Assembly (NCBI GenBank): GCA_903906425.1
Contig: CAIVKH010000160.1
Coordinates: 51,510-115,509, forward strand
Direction: 5' to 3'
Source: an uncultured bacterium
GTDB taxonomy: Bacteria; Verrucomicrobiota; Kiritimatiellia; CAIVKH01
Length of the DNA stretch: 64,000 bases
The translations under genes and the position numbers were made by a program. Below the pieces are notes generated by a model that searched no databases, was not told the origin of the DNA, and saw only the letters and a list, made by a program, of their open reading frames with translations. Positions within the stretch are counted from its first letter, which is position 1. Each line of letters begins with the position of its first letter. Shown piece by piece: positions 8,377 through 16,097 of the stretch.

Positions 8377-11300
8377 TCACTTTGGTTCCAATCCCGCGGC
8401 CCACGCGGTGCCGCGGCGATACAGGGACTGCACTCCGTCGGCCTTGAACGCCTTCGCGTCGTGGCCGAGCACGCAATGGAAAACGCGGCCCTTGCCGTAT
8501 TGCAGCACGAACGCCATCGGATAAACCTTGTGATCCACCTTCGATGTGGCCGTCGCCAGAATTTCGATCGGCGTGCTGCCGTCGAGGCACGTGTAGAGTT
8601 CGTCATCCGTGTCGAATGCTTCGAGGCCGCTGGTGACCGGATGTTTCGTGTCGGCAATCTCCACCTTGAACGGCCCACGCGCATCGTGCCCGCGAAACTT
8701 CGGGTTCCAGACGCGGCCCGCGATCTTCACGAACTCCGGCCATTCCTGAAACGCGCCGCACGCGAAGTGGACCATCACGAGCCCGGTGCCGTTTTCAACC
8801 GCCTTGCGCAAATTTTCCTGTGCCGCCGCGCCGGGACCGGGATCTTTCCAGTTCATATAATTCAAAATGATGACGGCATTTTTGCCGAGGTCCGGCGACT
8901 CCAGTGCAGCGTTCGCGTTGTCGTTGACGTCCACCGAAAGCCGGTCGTCCTTGGAAATAATTTCCTGCAGCAGCGGCGCCGTTTCGCGCCACGGATGTCC
9001 GGGATATTCCAAACCCGTCACGATCAGAACTTTTGTCTCCGCGCTCGGGTTTGTCCGTTTCAAAACGAGCGGCGCAGGCGCGGGTTTTGCTTCCACTTTC
9101 GCGGCGACTGGCGCGGCCGTCGGTTTTGTTTCTGGCGTCTTGACGGCCGGCGCCGGTTCGGGCTTGGGCTGCGCTGTTTTCACGGCCGGCGGTTCGGGTT
9201 TCATTTCAGCGGCGCCAGATTTTTCAACGAGCCAGATTTCGGAAACGACGCAGTTGCCCGTGCCTTCCTGCTTGAATGTGATTTCGATTTTCCCGTCGTG
9301 AATCGCATCCGCGGGAACCGCGCGCGTCAGCGTCGCCGGGCCTTGCTGTTTGCCCTGCCATGCCGGCAATGTCGTCTTCTCGACGATCTGTTTGCCGGAA
9401 ACCCAGACCGATTGCTCGCGCTTGTTGTCGTCGTAGTCCCACCAGGCGAAGCCAACATCATATTTCTTCTCCGCGTCCAAACCCGATGCGTCAATCCGCA
9501 CGTTTCCGCTGCCGAATGTCACCGTCAGCGCCACGGGACTTCCTTCTCCGCCCTTTTCACGCCAGTCGTAGTCCTTTCCGTGTGCGACCCACAGCCGCAC
9601 GCCTGCAGCAGATTGGTCCCCGGATTCGACTCCGCAATCCAGATATGCTGCCAGCCTGCTCCCGGCCGGCAGCGACTTTGCAATTTCATCGCGCCGGGCG
9701 CGGCTCGTTTCCGATTTCGCCTTCAGAATCTTCCTCGCTTGAGACTGGAGATTCTTCGCCTCGGCCGACTTCTTGTCGGCTTCCAGCACTTTCGCCATCG
9801 CGGCATCAACGGCATCCGGATGAGATTTCACGAGCGACTTCGCGATTTGCGTCGCGGCCAGCACCGCCTCCGCGGTGACATCTTTTTCCGAAACAAGATT
9901 GGCGGCCATCGCGAGCGCACCGGGTTCCTTCAACTGCGACAGCGCGCTCAGCAATTGCTGCTTCTCATCTTTGGAATGTGCAAGCGACTGGATTTGCTCG
10001 AGCAGTTTCATCGGCATGACCTCCGCGGGCGCGAGCCGGATGACACCGCGGAGCGCGAGTGTTTTGTGGAGCGAATTCGATGAACCCTCTGCGATCTTCA
10101 TCAGGCTTTCGATCGCTGCGCCATCAGGCCAGTCTGCCAGCGCGCGCACCGCGGCATCGCGGACGGCTTCGTTGTCCGCATTGATCCGCTCGCTGACGGC
10201 GGCCAGCGAATCCGCTCCGCCGATTCCGGCGAGCGCGTGCAAAACGGCGGCGATGCCGTCGGTGGAAATATTTTCGCGTTTCAGCGCCGCAGCAAGCGGC
10301 GCGATCTTCGCCTGCTGATCGTTGATCCTTTTCCCGACCGCGGAAACTGCGGCGCCCAGCACCTCGCGGCACGAAGCGTCCTTTGCATCGAGCATCGCAT
10401 TGACGAGCGCTTCGTAGTCTTCCGCGCGGCCAATTTTTGCCAGTGCCTGCGCGGCCGCGGCGCGAATCGTCTTATTTTTGTCGGCGACGGCCTTCATCAA
10501 CGGCGCGGATGCCGCGGTCAGGTTTCTGGCCGCTGCCGTGGCGATCATCGCCGCACGAAGCGCCGGCCCGCCGGAGGAAATCCCTGCGATGATTGCGCCA
10601 TCGGCAACATCCGCAGGAAGACCCGCGAGGGCTTCCTCCGCGGCAGTTTTGACGCGCCCTTTTTCTTCTGCTGCAGCCTTCGCCAGGATCTTCACCGTGT
10701 TCGCGTTTCCGATTACACCGAGCGTCGCAAATGCGGCAACGCGGACATCTTCGTTGGAAGAAGCCGCAGCCTCTTCAACCGCTGCCAGCGCCACCGTATC
10801 GCGACGCTCCGCAAACGCGCTCAAGACCAGGACCTGCCGCGTGGCGTCTGGTTTCTTCAGTTGTTCGGTCAGCGCTGCAACCGCTTTCGGATTCTTGATC
10901 TTGCTCGAAAGCCGGATCGCGCTTGCGCTCACCAAAGGATCGGCATCCGCGATTCCAAAGATGATGTAGTTTTCCGAATCGAGGACGTGCGCGTCGGCAA
11001 GCACCATCATCGCGGCGACACGCTGGTCCGGCGGATTTCCGGACGCGGCCAGCATTCGGCACAGTCCAACAGCCATTGGGTTGAAGCCATTTTGGAGCAG
11101 CCGCTGCGCGCAAAGCAGCTTCGCTGGCACGTCATCCGATTTTGCGACAGCCGCCGCAGCTTCGCGTGTTCCGATGCTGCCGAGCGCATGGGCGGCGGCG
11201 ATGGAAACATCGCGGTCGGAATTTGAGAGCAAGCCCTGAAACGGGGCAAGCGAGGCGACATCGCGGCGGTTGCCGAGCGAATTGATCGCGCCGACAAGTT

Positions 11301-11724
11301 GCTTCCCTTTCAATCGCGCCAGCGATTCGCGCAACGCGGAGTCCGCAGATTGAGTTCGCATGCCCTCCAGCGCGAAGCGCGCGGGATCGGAAAGCTGGGG
11401 ATCGTCGAGCAGCTTTGCGAGTTCCGGCACCTCGGCATCGGTTCCGACCTTTGCGAGCTGCTGGCAGATGATCGTCTTCGCGACAGCCGTCGTATTCGAA
11501 TCATCGAGCGCTTCGGCGAGCATCGCCGCGATTTGTTTGCCCTGCCCGGTTCCCGTTGACCGCGCCACGAATTGTTCGAGCGTGAACAGCGGGGCGCGCG
11601 GCTGGGATTGATCGTATTGCTTCAGATCTTTCAGCGCGTCGCGAACGTCGGCGGGAATTTCGGCCGCGAATGACGCGGCTGCAGTCACGATGCCGAAGAG
11701 AATTGTTCCGATTATTTTTTTCAT
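8377..11724 (-). CDS. Exported HEAT-repeat protein with C-terminal ThuA domain
   Basis: 1115 residues. Start ATG 11724 has an upstream AGGAG. Residues 1-21 are a signal peptide. Residues of about 80-620 are alpha-helical HEAT/Armadillo repeats (recurring VRxAAxxALxxIG units). A beta-sandwich-like region follows (about 680-810, DCGVESGDQSAAG), then a Pro-Ala-Lys-rich linker (about 825-880). The C-terminal 240 residues form a ThuA (trehalose-utilisation) domain with KVLIVTGLEYPGHPW at its start and FHCVLGHDA near its end. Such architectures are typical of PVC bacteria. The ThuA domain is glutamine-amidotransferase-like, but its substrate is unknown. The gene lies 12 bp downstream of a Gfo/Idh/MocA gene, so they are co-transcribed and probably act on the same sugar. 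Confidence 0.88.
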   Translation of the reverse strand: MKKIIGTILFGIVTAAASFAAEIPADVRDALKDLKQYDQSQPRAPLFTLEQFVARSTGTGQGKQIAAMLAEALDDSNTTAVAKTIICQQLAKVGTDAEVPELAKLLDDPQLSDPARFALEGMRTQSADSALRESLARLKGKQLVGAINSLGNRRDVASLAPFQGLLSNSDRDVSIAAAHALGSIGTREAAAAVAKSDDVPAKLLCAQRLLQNGFNPMAVGLCRMLAASGNPPDQRVAAMMVLADAHVLDSENYIIFGIADADPLVSASAIRLSSKIKNPKAVAALTEQLKKPDATRQVLVLSAFAERRDTVALAAVEEAAASSNEDVRVAAFATLGVIGNANTVKILAKAAAEEKGRVKTAAEEALAGLPADVADGAIIAGISSGGPALRAAMIATAAARNLTAASAPLMKAVADKNKTIRAAAAQALAKIGRAEDYEALVNAMLDAKDASCREVLGAAVSAVGKRINDQQAKIAPLAAALKRENISTDGIAAVLHALAGIGGADSLAAVSERINADNEAVRDAAVRALADWPDGAAIESLMKIAEGSSNSLHKTLALRGVIRLAPAEVMPMKLLEQIQSLAHSKDEKQQLLSALSQLKEPGALAMAANLVSEKDVTAEAVLAATQIAKSLVKSHPDAVDAAMAKVLEADKKSAEAKNLQSQARKILKAKSETSRARRDEIAKSLPAGSRLAAYLDCGVESGDQSAAGVRLWVAHGKDYDWREKGGEGSPVALTVTFGSGNVRIDASGLDAEKKYDVGFAWWDYDDNKREQSVWVSGKQIVEKTTLPAWQGKQQGPATLTRAVPADAIHDGKIEITFKQEGTGNCVVSEIWLVEKSGAAEMKPEPPAVKTAQPKPEPAPAVKTPETKPTAAPVAAKVEAKPAPAPLVLKRTNPSAETKVLIVTGLEYPGHPWRETAPLLQEIISKDDRLSVDVNDNANAALESPDLGKNAVIILNYMNWKDPGPGAAAQENLRKAVENGTGLVMVHFACGAFQEWPEFVKIAGRVWNPKFRGHDARGPFKVEIADTKHPVTSGLEAFDTDDELYTCLDGSTPIEILATATSKVDHKVYPMAFVLQYGKGRVFHCVLGHDAKAFKADGVQSLYRRGTAWAAGLEPK

Positions 11725-11736
11725 TCCGGTTTTCTC

Positions 11737-13020
11737 CTAAACCCGCCACGGGCTGCGCATGGATCGCGACAGCATCCGGTTTGCCGTCTCGTCGTTGACG
11801 AAGTTTTCCTTCTTCCAGTCCCACGTGAGCTTTCGGCCGGTCCGCGTCGCGATGTCGGCGACGAGCGTGGCGGTCGTGGCGGCGTGGCAGAACTCCACCG
11901 CCGCGCACGGATCACGGCGCGTGCGGATGCATTCGAGAAAATTCCCGTGGTGGTTTTTCGAGCGATACAAATGTTCGTCGCCCGGTTTCAGAATCGTGCT
12001 GAGAAGCGACGCCGGCTCGGAGAACAAACGGCCGCGATCAACGTGCGCCCAGCCGTTTTCGCCCTCGAAACGGACGCCGTGGCCGAACGGCGAACTGCCA
12101 TCGTCGTAGAAATTCATGACGAGGCCGTCGGGCGTCGTGAGTTTCACTTTCCATCCGAACGAAACATCAGCGTCGCCGGTCGTCAGGAAATCCGCGGTGC
12201 CTTCGACATCGAGCGTCGAGGCGGTCATTGCGGGCGCGCCCCAGAGTCCGATGTCCATGTGATGGACGCCCCAGCTTTGAATCCAGCCGGCGCAATAATC
12301 GGTGAGGAAGTACCAGTTGTAGTTGCAGAGATTTTCCCGGTACGGCTTGAACTGCGCGGGGCCGAGCCAGAGATCGTAATCCAAGCCTTCAGGCACGGCG
12401 CCCGGCTTCAAATGCAACTCGCGCCGGCCGCTCGGCACGGCGACGGTGACGGTTTTCAATTTGCCGAGATAGCCGTTGCGCGCAAGCTCGCAGGCGAATC
12501 GGAAACGCGGATCGGATCGCTGCTGCGTGCCCGCCTGGAAAACGCGGCCGTAGCGCCGGACCGCATCGCAAACGGCGCGGCCCTCGGCGACGGTCAGTGA
12601 CAGCGCTTTTTCGCAATAGACATCCTTGCCGGCTTTCATGGCCGCGATGGAAATCAGCGCGTGCCAGTTTTCCGGAGCGGCGATGAAGACCGCTTCAATG
12701 TCGGGCCGCGCGAGCAGCTCGCGGAAATCCTGGAAGGCGGTGCAGCCTTTCGCGCCGTATTTGTCGTCCACCTTTTTCGCCGCGGCCTCGGCGTGCCCGC
12801 GCGTGACATCGCAGACGGCGACGACCTGCGTTTCCGTCTCGCCCAGCGACATGTTGAGATGATCGTTGCCGCGGCTGCCGAGTCCGATGATCGCGACATT
12901 GATTTTTTCCGAAGGCGAGATCACGCCGCCGCGCCCGAGCACGCGCGATGGCAGGATCATCGGCGCGGATGCCAGCGCCGTGGCTGTCAGAAACGTCCGT
13001 CGAGTAATTCTTCTGTTCAT
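11737..13020 (-). CDS. Tat-exported Gfo/Idh/MocA family oxidoreductase
   Basis: 427 residues from ATG 13020, with GGAGGA just upstream. The longer frame starting at 13053 is not needed. Tat motif RRITRRTFLTATAL at the N-terminus; nucleotide-binding loop VAIIGLGSRGNDH near residue 42; YCEKALSL, the family EKP-like motif with Ala in place of Pro; and HHMDIG near the middle, where the histidines fit the usual catalytic HxxD region. Length and order of motifs match the full two-domain enzyme. It is first in a two-gene unit with the HEAT-ThuA protein. It is similar in type to the 5446-6675 protein but clearly a separate paralogue. Confidence 0.88.
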   Translation of the reverse strand: MNRRITRRTFLTATALASAPMILPSRVLGRGGVISPSEKINVAIIGLGSRGNDHLNMSLGETETQVVAVCDVTRGHAEAAAKKVDDKYGAKGCTAFQDFRELLARPDIEAVFIAAPENWHALISIAAMKAGKDVYCEKALSLTVAEGRAVCDAVRRYGRVFQAGTQQRSDPRFRFACELARNGYLGKLKTVTVAVPSGRRELHLKPGAVPEGLDYDLWLGPAQFKPYRENLCNYNWYFLTDYCAGWIQSWGVHHMDIGLWGAPAMTASTLDVEGTADFLTTGDADVSFGWKVKLTTPDGLVMNFYDDGSSPFGHGVRFEGENGWAHVDRGRLFSEPASLLSTILKPGDEHLYRSKNHHGNFLECIRTRRDPCAAVEFCHAATTATLVADIATRTGRKLTWDWKKENFVNDETANRMLSRSMRSPWRV

Positions 13021-13061
13021 ATCTTCCTCCGATGCTCGATACCGTGCATTCAACCAAACTT

Positions 13062-13108
13062 TTCCAATGGTTGGAAATTCTCGCGGCGGAAGTTTCCAAT
13101 CATTGGAA
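13062..13108. repeat. 32-bp-period palindrome pair, locus 4
   Basis: Copies at 13062-13076 (TTCCAATGGTTGGAA, one changed base) and 13094-13108 (exact). The second copy overlaps the 3' end of the CCA-adding-enzyme gene and encodes its final Phe-Gln-stop. Confidence 0.95.
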
Positions 13109-14446
13109 GTCTCCCTTTTCGATTTCGGACCGCAGCCAGGCGAAGAGCGCGTCGCGGTCGGGGAAGCGGTTTTCGAGCTGGGCGTCGTAGGCGAGTTTGA
13201 GCCAGCGGCCCATCGGCGGGCCGGGCGGCATTCCGATTTCGATCAGGTCGCGGCCGCTGAGCCACGGCTTCGGCAGCACCGGTTCGTTGCGGATTTTTTC
13301 GGAAAAGGTTTTGAGGATATCCACGTTGCTGGTGTCGGCGTGGCTGCTGAGGCAGTCAATGCGGTGAAGCTCCAATTCGGTTTCATAGGTCGGCGCGCCG
13401 ATGAGTTTTCGCAGCGTGGATTCTTTCATGCGGCTGACTTCGCCGAAGCGCATGTGGTTTTGGACACAATAGACGACGGCGTCGGTCAGTTCGCTGCTCA
13501 TGCGCAACCGGCGCAGAATTCTTTCCGCCATTTCCGCGCCGACATCGGCGTGGTTGTTGAAGCGAATGCGGTCGCTGCCGTCGGGTTCGCGCGTGATTTC
13601 AAACGTCGGTGGCTTGCCCACGTCGTGAAGCAGGACGGACCACGCGAGAACCGGCGACGGATTTTTCAGCGCGTCGAGCATCATCATCGTGTGGACGAAG
13701 ACATCGCCTTCGGGATGGAATTGCGGCGGCTGCTCGCAGCCGATCATCGGCGGAATTTCCGGCAGGACGTGCGCGAGCAGGCCAAGATCGTGCAGAAGCC
13801 GGATGCCGTTTCCGGCGCGCGGCGAATCGGTGAGCAGGCGCGTGAGTTCCTGCGCGGTGCGCTCGGCGCTGATCTCGGTGATCTCGTAGGCGAGTTCGCG
13901 GATGGCGGCGGCGGTCGCGGGCTCGATTTCAAATTCGAGCGTCGAGGCGAAGCGGGCGGCGCGGAGCATCCGCAGAAAATCCTCGGCGAATCTTTTTTTC
14001 GGATCGCCGATGGCGCGGATGACGCGGCGTTTCAGGTCGTCCTGCCCGCCGACGTAATCAATGACGTTGCCGGCGATGGGATCGTAAAAAAGTCCGTTGA
14101 CGGTGAAGTCGCGGCGCTGCGCGTCTTCCTCGGGCGTGCTGAAGACGACGCCTTCGGGGCGGCGGCCGTCAATGTAGGCGAGATCGCTGCGAAAGGTGGC
14201 GACTTCAAACGGCCGCCCGTTGCTGAGCACCTGAATTACGCCGAAGGCTTTTCCGATGGCGTGGGTGTTTTCGAAAAGCGCCTCGACCTGGTCGGGCGTG
14301 GCGCTGGTGGCGATGTCGAAATCTTTCGCGGGCCGGTTCATCAGCATGTCGCGAACGCAGCCGCCGGCAAACAGCGCGCGGTGGCCGGTGCCGCCGAGGC
14401 GGCGCGCGATCGACAGGGCCTCTTCGAAATCCGGGTGCGAAAACAT
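13100..14446 (-). CDS. cca: CCA tRNA nucleotidyltransferase / poly(A) polymerase family with HD domain
   Basis: 448 residues. The N-terminal nucleotidyltransferase domain shows GGCVRDML (residues 29-36) and the metal-binding DFDIATSA just after it, then RRDFTVNGLFYD and RMLRAARF, all hallmarks of class II CCA/poly(A) enzymes. A C-terminal HD domain carries HDVGKPPTFE with a further NNHADVG metal-ligand region. It adds or repairs the CCA end of tRNAs in the cytoplasm, although poly(A) polymerase activity cannot be excluded from sequence. The gene ends GDFQ-stop, where the last three codons (TTC CAA TGA) are half of a palindrome repeat copy. It is divergent from the lipoprotein gene at 14560. 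Confidence 0.9.
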   Translation of the reverse strand: MFSHPDFEEALSIARRLGGTGHRALFAGGCVRDMLMNRPAKDFDIATSATPDQVEALFENTHAIGKAFGVIQVLSNGRPFEVATFRSDLAYIDGRRPEGVVFSTPEEDAQRRDFTVNGLFYDPIAGNVIDYVGGQDDLKRRVIRAIGDPKKRFAEDFLRMLRAARFASTLEFEIEPATAAAIRELAYEITEISAERTAQELTRLLTDSPRAGNGIRLLHDLGLLAHVLPEIPPMIGCEQPPQFHPEGDVFVHTMMMLDALKNPSPVLAWSVLLHDVGKPPTFEITREPDGSDRIRFNNHADVGAEMAERILRRLRMSSELTDAVVYCVQNHMRFGEVSRMKESTLRKLIGAPTYETELELHRIDCLSSHADTSNVDILKTFSEKIRNEPVLPKPWLSGRDLIEIGMPPGPPMGRWLKLAYDAQLENRFPDRDALFAWLRSEIEKGDFQ

Positions 14447-14521
14447 GGGGACAGATTATGAAATGGAACTGCCAATGACCAAGCACCAATGACCAATGCC
14501 GGCGGATCGCAGACGAATTTG

Positions 14522-14550
14522 TTGACAGTGCTTCGTTGCGTCACGATAAG
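14522..14550 (+). promoter_or_regulatory. Candidate sigma-70-type promoter, possibly leaderless transcript
   Basis: A perfect -35 TTGACA at 14522-14527, a 17-bp spacer and a -10-like GATAAG at 14545-14550. Initiation about 7 bp downstream would begin only about 3 bases before the ATG at 14560, where no ribosome site is visible. Confidence 0.45.
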
Positions 14551-14559
14551 AAGTTTTCG

Positions 14560-15093
14560 ATGAAGGCACGGATTTTCAGAGCTTGCGCGGTAATTTTTGC
14601 GGCGACACTGCTGGCTGCGTGCCAGCAGCGGGAGCGACCGGTTTTGCCGCCGGTGGCCGGGCCGGCGGAAGCATTGAAAGTACCGCCGGAGCAACTGCGG
14701 ATGCCGCTGGTGATCGGCGAAGGTCAGGCCGCGATTTCGGATTACCGCGGAAAAGTTTTGCTCGTGAATTTTTTTGGCGGGAGTTCAGAAGAGTGCCGCG
14801 AGGAAATCGCGCCGTTGAACGCGCTGCTGGCGGAGCTGAACGGCAAGCCGTTTGCGATGATCGGCGTGGCGATGGATTTGAAACCGCAGATTTATGTGGC
14901 CGACGATCTGCGCGATTCGCAGCCGGCGTTCCCGTATGTGCTCGGCGGAAAAATCGCGCGGCAGGCGTTCCCGACGGTCCGCGTGCTGCCGACCAAATGG
15001 CTGATGGACCGATCGGGTCAGGTGGTGAAGCGCTACGAGGGAGCCACGTCGCTCATGCAAGTGCGCGCGGACATTGACGAGTTGATGAAATGA
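14560..15093 (+). CDS. TlpA/redoxin-like lipoprotein lacking a CxxC motif
   Basis: 177 residues from ATG 14560. The frame could also begin at TTG 14536, but the signal peptide and the candidate promoter favour 14560. A lipobox (LLAAC, Cys21) marks an exported lipoprotein. The mature part has a thioredoxin-like fold of the TlpA/AhpC type: ISDYRGKVLLVNFFG, GVAMDL, FPTVRVLPTKWLMDRSGQVV with the cis-proline region. Where TlpA proteins have WCxxC, this one reads GGSSEECREE with only one cysteine, so a normal disulfide reductase is unlikely and a peroxidase-like or non-redox role is possible. It overlaps the next gene by four bases (ATGA). Confidence 0.82.
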   Translation: MKARIFRACAVIFAATLLAACQQRERPVLPPVAGPAEALKVPPEQLRMPLVIGEGQAAISDYRGKVLLVNFFGGSSEECREEIAPLNALLAELNGKPFAMIGVAMDLKPQIYVADDLRDSQPAFPYVLGGKIARQAFPTVRVLPTKWLMDRSGQVVKRYEGATSLMQVRADIDELMK

Positions 15094-15929
15094 TTGACCT
15101 GCACATGCACTCGTCTTTTTCCGACGGGACGATGACCCCGGAGGAACTGGTTGCGCTGGGCGCCGAAGCCAAGCTGGAGGCGATGGCGCTGACGGACCAC
15201 GACAACATGGCGGGCGTTCCGCGATTCTTGGAAGCGGCTGCGAAGGCCGGAATACGGGCCATTTCTGGCGTGGAAGTGAGCGCGGACGTGGAGAAGGGCG
15301 CGCTGCATATCATCGGTTATGGCGTCAACCACGAAAGCCGGCAGTTCAACGAGGCGCTGGAGTGGATTCTTCAGAGCCGCGATCACCGGAACAAAGAAAT
15401 TCTGAGCAACCTGGCGCGCGCGGGAATTCCCATCACGATGGAAGAAGTCCGCTCGTATGCCGGCTCCGAGGTCGTCGGCCGTCCGCATTTCGCCGAGGCG
15501 CTGATCCGCCGCGGCTACGTGCGCAACAAGCGCGAGGCGTTTTCGCGTTTTCTGTCGCGCGGCCGCGTCGGCTACGCGGACCGGAAACGCTACCCGGCGG
15601 AGGCGATCTGCGAACTGATTCGCGCGGTCGGCGGCGTGCCGTCCATCGCGCACCCGTTCACGCTCGAACTCGACAACGACGGTCTTTTCGATTTCTGCGC
15701 CTATCTGAAAGATTGCGGACTGGTCGGTCTGGAATGTTTTTATCCCGAGCACACGCCCTCGATGCAGCGCGAATATCTGAACATCGCGGACGAACTCGGT
15801 CTGATCCCGACGGGCGGCTCGGATTTCCACGGCGCGGCGACGCCCGACCTGAAGCTCGGCCGCGGCTTCGGCCGGATGAACATCGGCTACGAATATTTTG
15901 ACCGCCTCGTCGCGGCGACGCTCCACTGA
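15090..15929 (+). CDS. PHP-domain phosphoesterase (RNase AM / YciV-like)
   Basis: 279 residues. The N-terminus has the PHP metal-binding motifs HMHSSFSDG (residues 5-13) and LTDHDNM (about residues 34-40), with GVEVSA, HIIGYG, IAHPF and GGSDFHG supplying the remaining His/Glu/Asp ligands. The order and length fit the YciV (RNase AM, 3',5'-nucleotide bisphosphate phosphatase) group, which degrades short RNA ends or pAp-type nucleotides. The start overlaps the stop of the lipoprotein gene. A palindrome pair follows 70 bp after its stop. Confidence 0.88.
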   Translation: MIDLHMHSSFSDGTMTPEELVALGAEAKLEAMALTDHDNMAGVPRFLEAAAKAGIRAISGVEVSADVEKGALHIIGYGVNHESRQFNEALEWILQSRDHRNKEILSNLARAGIPITMEEVRSYAGSEVVGRPHFAEALIRRGYVRNKREAFSRFLSRGRVGYADRKRYPAEAICELIRAVGGVPSIAHPFTLELDNDGLFDFCAYLKDCGLVGLECFYPEHTPSMQREYLNIADELGLIPTGGSDFHGAATPDLKLGRGFGRMNIGYEYFDRLVAATLH

Positions 15930-16000
15930 CGGCGCGCACGGCGCGTTTGCGCCCGCGGGTCGGTTGCGCGGGATGGGTTGCGAGATTAAAGTTGCGCAAT

Positions 16001-16047
16001 TTCCAATGGTTGGAAACAGTCGGGCTGGCTTTTTCCAATCATTGGAA
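16001..16047. repeat. 32-bp-period palindrome pair, locus 5
   Basis: Copies at 16001-16015 (TTCCAATGGTTGGAA, the same variant as at locus 4) and 16033-16047 (exact), in the gap between the PHP phosphoesterase and glycogen phosphorylase genes. Confidence 0.95.
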
Positions 16048-16097
16048 AGTTGCGCTGCGTGGGAAGAGCGGCGCCAATGCGAACGGGAGCTGCGAAC

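Noticed and set aside
8146..10083. Plus-strand open frame of 645 codons
   Set aside because: It lies antisense to the HEAT-ThuA gene and is Arg/Phe/His-rich without domain features.
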